This document shows, piece by piece, positions 59,183-64,000 of a DNA stretch of 64,000 nucleotides (the first letter of the stretch is position 1; each line of letters starts with the position of its first letter). A model generated the notes under the pieces. The model was not told the DNA's origin. It was given only the letters and a program-made list of their open reading frames with translations, and ran no database searches. Source of the DNA: Calliopsis andreniformis. Its lineage: Eukaryota > Arthropoda > Insecta > Hymenoptera > Andrenidae. The stretch spans positions 17,276,961-17,340,960 of the forward strand of contig NC_135071.1 in assembly GCF_051401765.1 (NCBI RefSeq), given 5' to 3'. The position numbers and the translations under genes are program-made.

Positions 59183-61025
59183 CTAAGATTCGCGTTTCGA
59201 GTCCTCTCGAGCGTTGGCTGGCCGATTCACCTCGCCAAGGAGTCGAACTTCCGGTGTGGTCGGCGTTCGAGGTCGATCGTCAATCGATTTCTTCGTGGCG
59301 AACACGGTTTCTCGTGGACTACATGCTGAGAACTTTGACAGAGGATTTCGCTGGGCAGATTCGCGAGCATTAGAGCGACGAGTTTGGACAGTTGTCGGGG
59401 CAAGTTGTTCAGGCTGTTGCTCGCGTTTCTCGTTCTTCTTCTTCTCAACTGCTGTTAGGATCCTCCTGATTTCCTCGTTCACGTCCATAGGTGTCTCGAT
59501 CCTCACGCTTTCTCTGTTGCGATCCATCCGTACTATCTAGAAAAATTGAATGACAGAGCAGTTTATGGTGAGAAAATACTGTGAGTGTACTGTCTAACTT
59601 GAAACACTATTTCATTGATGATGGAGTTGAAAAGGTAACAAGCGCAGCCCTTGTTGAATTGGATGATTTCTTTTATGAGAACATATTCTGGAACGTGTAC
59701 TAATTGAATAAGAATTGAAGAAGCTACAAGATTTTTTGTTCTTCTAAGAAAAAAAATAAAAATTGACAAGAGTCGTTTTTGTTGTGGTCTTTTTAATTGC
59801 ATAGATTTGTTTGTGTGAATCGAGAGACTATAAAGAGGTCAAAAAATGCGGTTCTATCATCAATTGAATAGTGTTTCTCGTAAGGAGAATATAGAAACCC
59901 TTGGAGAAGGGAAGCGATACTTCGATCACGTTTTCCTCGAGTGTTGCAAATCGTTGCAACACCGTGGCTAACTTCGAACTCTGCGTAGTCAATCGATCAG
60001 TCATTCGCAGCTCCTCTCCAACGTCACCCTTGATCTGTAACGTAAATACAGGTATTACAATACTGATGATTCCATTTCTGAACCTCAGAGCCAAAGTATA
60101 TCAAGTCACACAGAAAACAAGTGAACTTACACTCTAGCTCTGGGGTCCAGATTTATTTATTTTTTATAAAGACTGACACAGACACGAGTGGCCCCACTTT
60201 AGTACCATGTTCTAGTTTCCCTAACACTAAAAAAAGGCCACCTAAATTCCCCATAAATTGAAAAAGAAAAGGGAATTCATACGACCTTTCTTCACTCTCA
60301 GGAAAAATAGAATTCTCTACCAAAGTGAAACCACCAGTTTCAATATCAACTTATAATATAATTTAGCAACAGAGTCAGTCCCCATTCAGACAAACTTTTA
60401 TTCGACTAAAAATCGATTCCCCCACGTCGAATAAAAGTTCACCCCCCATCCATCATCCCCCAAAAGTTTGCTTCTCTCAGTTCCCCAATCATTTCATTCT
60501 CTCCCACGACTTATGCATTACAGAACACACCTCGTCCATTCCCTTGGCCACCTGTTCACCGACGTACTGGATGCTGTCTCGCGCTCGTCGGACCTACAGG
60601 CACAAGGAAAACATCCTGCACCTTGGCAACCATTAATCATAGGCTGCAGTCCGAAATTCAGCTAAAACTGCCAATATTGCTAAAGCTCTATGCACCGTGT
60701 TACATGGTCTAGAGACTATTCAGCAGTTTTAGCAATTTCAACTAATTTCGGACCCAGCCATAGTAGCAATCGATACGTTACGATCGAGGCAAACTCTCCG
60801 ATCTCCGACAGAATCCTCCGCCGCAGCTTGGCCGCTGCAAAGAACTAAAGGCGCGGATTACCGCAGCATTATGTTGGAGCTTCACTGTAGAATGCATGTT
60901 TACGCAGCAGGCCACACTAATCTGGCTTCGTTCTGATAGCTTACGCGTCGACAGACGTATAACAAAATCGCTATGTTTGCGAATATCGGGATCGCGCTGC
61001 CAAGCAGTTGATGCACCAGGAGCAT
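59183..61025 (-). CDS. Unrecognised single-pass membrane protein with coiled coil
   Basis: Five exons: complement(59183..59532, 59899..60034, 60531..60593, 60782..60844, 60945..61025), 693 nt and 230 residues, all phases consistent. I do not recognise the family. Exon 1 (27 residues) encodes an N-terminal membrane segment, GSAIPIFANIAILLYV, followed by the basic CRR. Residues about 28-114 are helical with heptad character: AKLRRRILSEIGEF, RRARDSIQYVGEQVAKGMDE, then GEELRMTDRLTTQSSKLATV and LQRFATLEENV. The tail is polar and probably disordered, rich in R, K, E, S and P, with a short MDVNEEIRRILTAVEKKK helix. The N-terminal anchor plus basic residues suggests a cytosolic coiled coil on an internal membrane. 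The exon 5 acceptor is a tandem TAG-ATAG; only the second keeps the frame. It is divergent from Cdk5 and convergent with orcokinin. Confidence 0.6.
60642..60759. mobile_element. GGCTGCAG foldback family, copy 2
   Basis: The left arm GGCTGCAGTCCGAAATTCAG and right arm (reverse complement) GGCTGGGTCCGAAATTAGTT enclose a segment sharing GTGTTA and GCAGTTTTAGCA with the copy at 51159-51263. It is inserted in intron 2 of the coiled-coil gene and fills most of it. Confidence 0.75.
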
Positions 61026-62550
61026 GGCTGAGGTTGAGGATGGTGGATCGATGACAGTGGAAAGGGTCAAGGAGAGGGTCTAGAAAAAGTCCACCGTGTC
61101 CCAGCGGCTGCCGCGATCCAGGATGATCTACGTTCTGGATCGTTCAACTACCGATCGGTAGAGCCTCCTCCTCTTCTGTCATCGCTGCTCAACGTCTCCT
61201 GTCTATCCTGAAGTTCAGCAACAGCGCAAGCTCTGCGTTATCTATTTACTCGAACGCGTGCACGTCGTGGCTAAGTTCACGGATTAATTGACCGATCGAT
61301 CGCTTTCGTCTCAATATAGACGACCCTTTCGTCCATCCGCGTCTCAAAAGGGTCGCGCTTGGTCGTTCTCGATGACCTTAGCCGATTATTGAATATTCAC
61401 TTTTACAGAGCGATCCGAGGAGGCTGCTGCAAAGTTTAATGTTCGGTTTTTTAAGACGCTCTCGAGAACTTTTATGGAGTCGCGAGCCTTCTGAATTCTT
61501 TAAGCTGGAAATGGAGGAAAGTGGGAAAGGAGGATGTTCCTTGTAGATCCTCAGGCTCGTCGTTTGGAGAGTGCTCAGTGCTTATTTGTTGGACTATCTT
61601 GCAACAACGTACGTGGAATATTTATGAGGTAAAGTGTTGGTGAGAAGAATGAGCGTGATTTAGTTTCAGGTACTTTATTCGGGACTGAGCTTAAAGTGAA
61701 TGGAAACTCAGACATTAAGATGAATGCAACATCTAAGGGAGATTATAGAACTAAGGATGATAAATAAAAATTGGATACTGCATCTAGAAAAGTAAAATTG
61801 ATCTCCAGGACTCCTTCATCATCTCCAGTTGTAACCAAACTACTGCTACTATGTCCTTTTTCCAATCTTACAAGTTTTATAAGTAATAAGACTGAAACAG
61901 CAAAATGATTTCAAGAGGACAAAGTTATTAGGATACCCTATTTCGGTAACATTCAGTTCTGGCTTCATTTCCACAGTAAAACCCCAATTAACTGGCTTAA
62001 GACCAAATTCAAAGATAAACCATTCTCCTATCCTAATACAATTTCCTAAATTTCATTAGACTGAAATGAAACCATCCTTCAAGACCACAAAACAAGACAC
62101 CAAGAGTATGAGTTGACCTTGAAAAGTGTCACATACTGTAAACTCGCCAGTAAACACCGAGCCTATATCGAAGAAACACTTTATCGGACTTCATCCTAAG
62201 TTCCAACAAGATTGGGATATCCCTTGAACAACGCTCTTCGTTGCACAAGAATCCAAATTCTCATAAAACAATATTTAAAAAAAGGGGGAGAGAAGAAGCT
62301 ATACCATGGAAGGGATAACGTGCACAGAGGCGAACGAAAGGTCAAATCTAATTTAAATTGGATTACGGTGGGAGAGCAAGAGAAGAAGGTTTAAAAGTAG
62401 CGGAAAACACAGAGCGGGGAAGGTCGAAGGGGCGATCGCCGCGCGTGCTGCTCGGTGTGGCGCCGCGTTCAGCGGTGATTTCGCGCACGACCGTTTCGAG
62501 CGCAGCGCTAACCACTCTGCGACTATTCCGCCCGTAGGATCGCCAAAAAT
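61026..62550. other. Intergenic region between two divergent genes
   Basis: 1.5 kb holding the promoters of the coiled-coil gene and Cdk5. The last 150 bases before the Cdk5 ATG are GC- and CpG-rich, as for a broad promoter. No other gene was seen. Confidence 0.6.

Positions 62551-64000
<1,450 letters not shown>

Overview
This window is nuclear DNA of an insect, almost certainly a hymenopteran and probably a bee. Every gene is interrupted by GT-AG introns, intergenic DNA is rich in CpG, and the coding exons match insect proteins. The two orcokinin A peptides encoded here ([14 protein letters not shown] and [14 protein letters not shown]) are, as I recall, those known from honeybee brain. All exon boundaries were read by eye from splice sites and codon phase; no alignment or RNA evidence was available.

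Layout: (1) 1-722 +, 3' half of mitochondrial EF-Tu. (2) 2530-3356 -, complete Ran GTPase, convergent with EF-Tu. (3) 6115-35901 +, syntaxin 1A, a 30 kb gene with eight shared exons and three alternative last coding exons, each encoding a different membrane anchor. A GC-mixed tract of about 7 kb without a gene (to ~43.8 kb) is probably its long 3' UTR. (4) 44059-45591 -, a seven-exon secreted or lumenal protein of the TP53I13/DUF3105 family. (5) 48547-50429 -, a four-exon cystine-knot hormone precursor of the PTTH/Trunk family. (6) 52163-58413 +, the orcokinin gene, divergent from PTTH, with mutually exclusive A and B 3' exons. (7) 59183-61025 -, a five-exon single-pass membrane coiled-coil protein that I do not recognise. 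(8) 62551-64000 +, 5' part of Cdk5, cut by the window end.

Most remaining sequence is introns and intergenic DNA carrying small non-autonomous foldback elements (hAT-, pogo- and mariner-like ends), a 35-bp satellite that recurs in three places, AT-rich minisatellites and CT microsatellites. No bacterial operons, CRISPR arrays, tRNA or rRNA genes were seen.

Functionally the window is enriched in neurosecretory genes: syntaxin 1A (exocytosis), two neuropeptide or hormone precursors and Cdk5 (neuronal kinase). The points most worth following up are the triple membrane-anchor switch in syntaxin 1A, the PTTH/Trunk-like hormone that lacks the last family cysteine, the unrecognised coiled-coil gene, and the foldback elements lying beside regulated splice sites.
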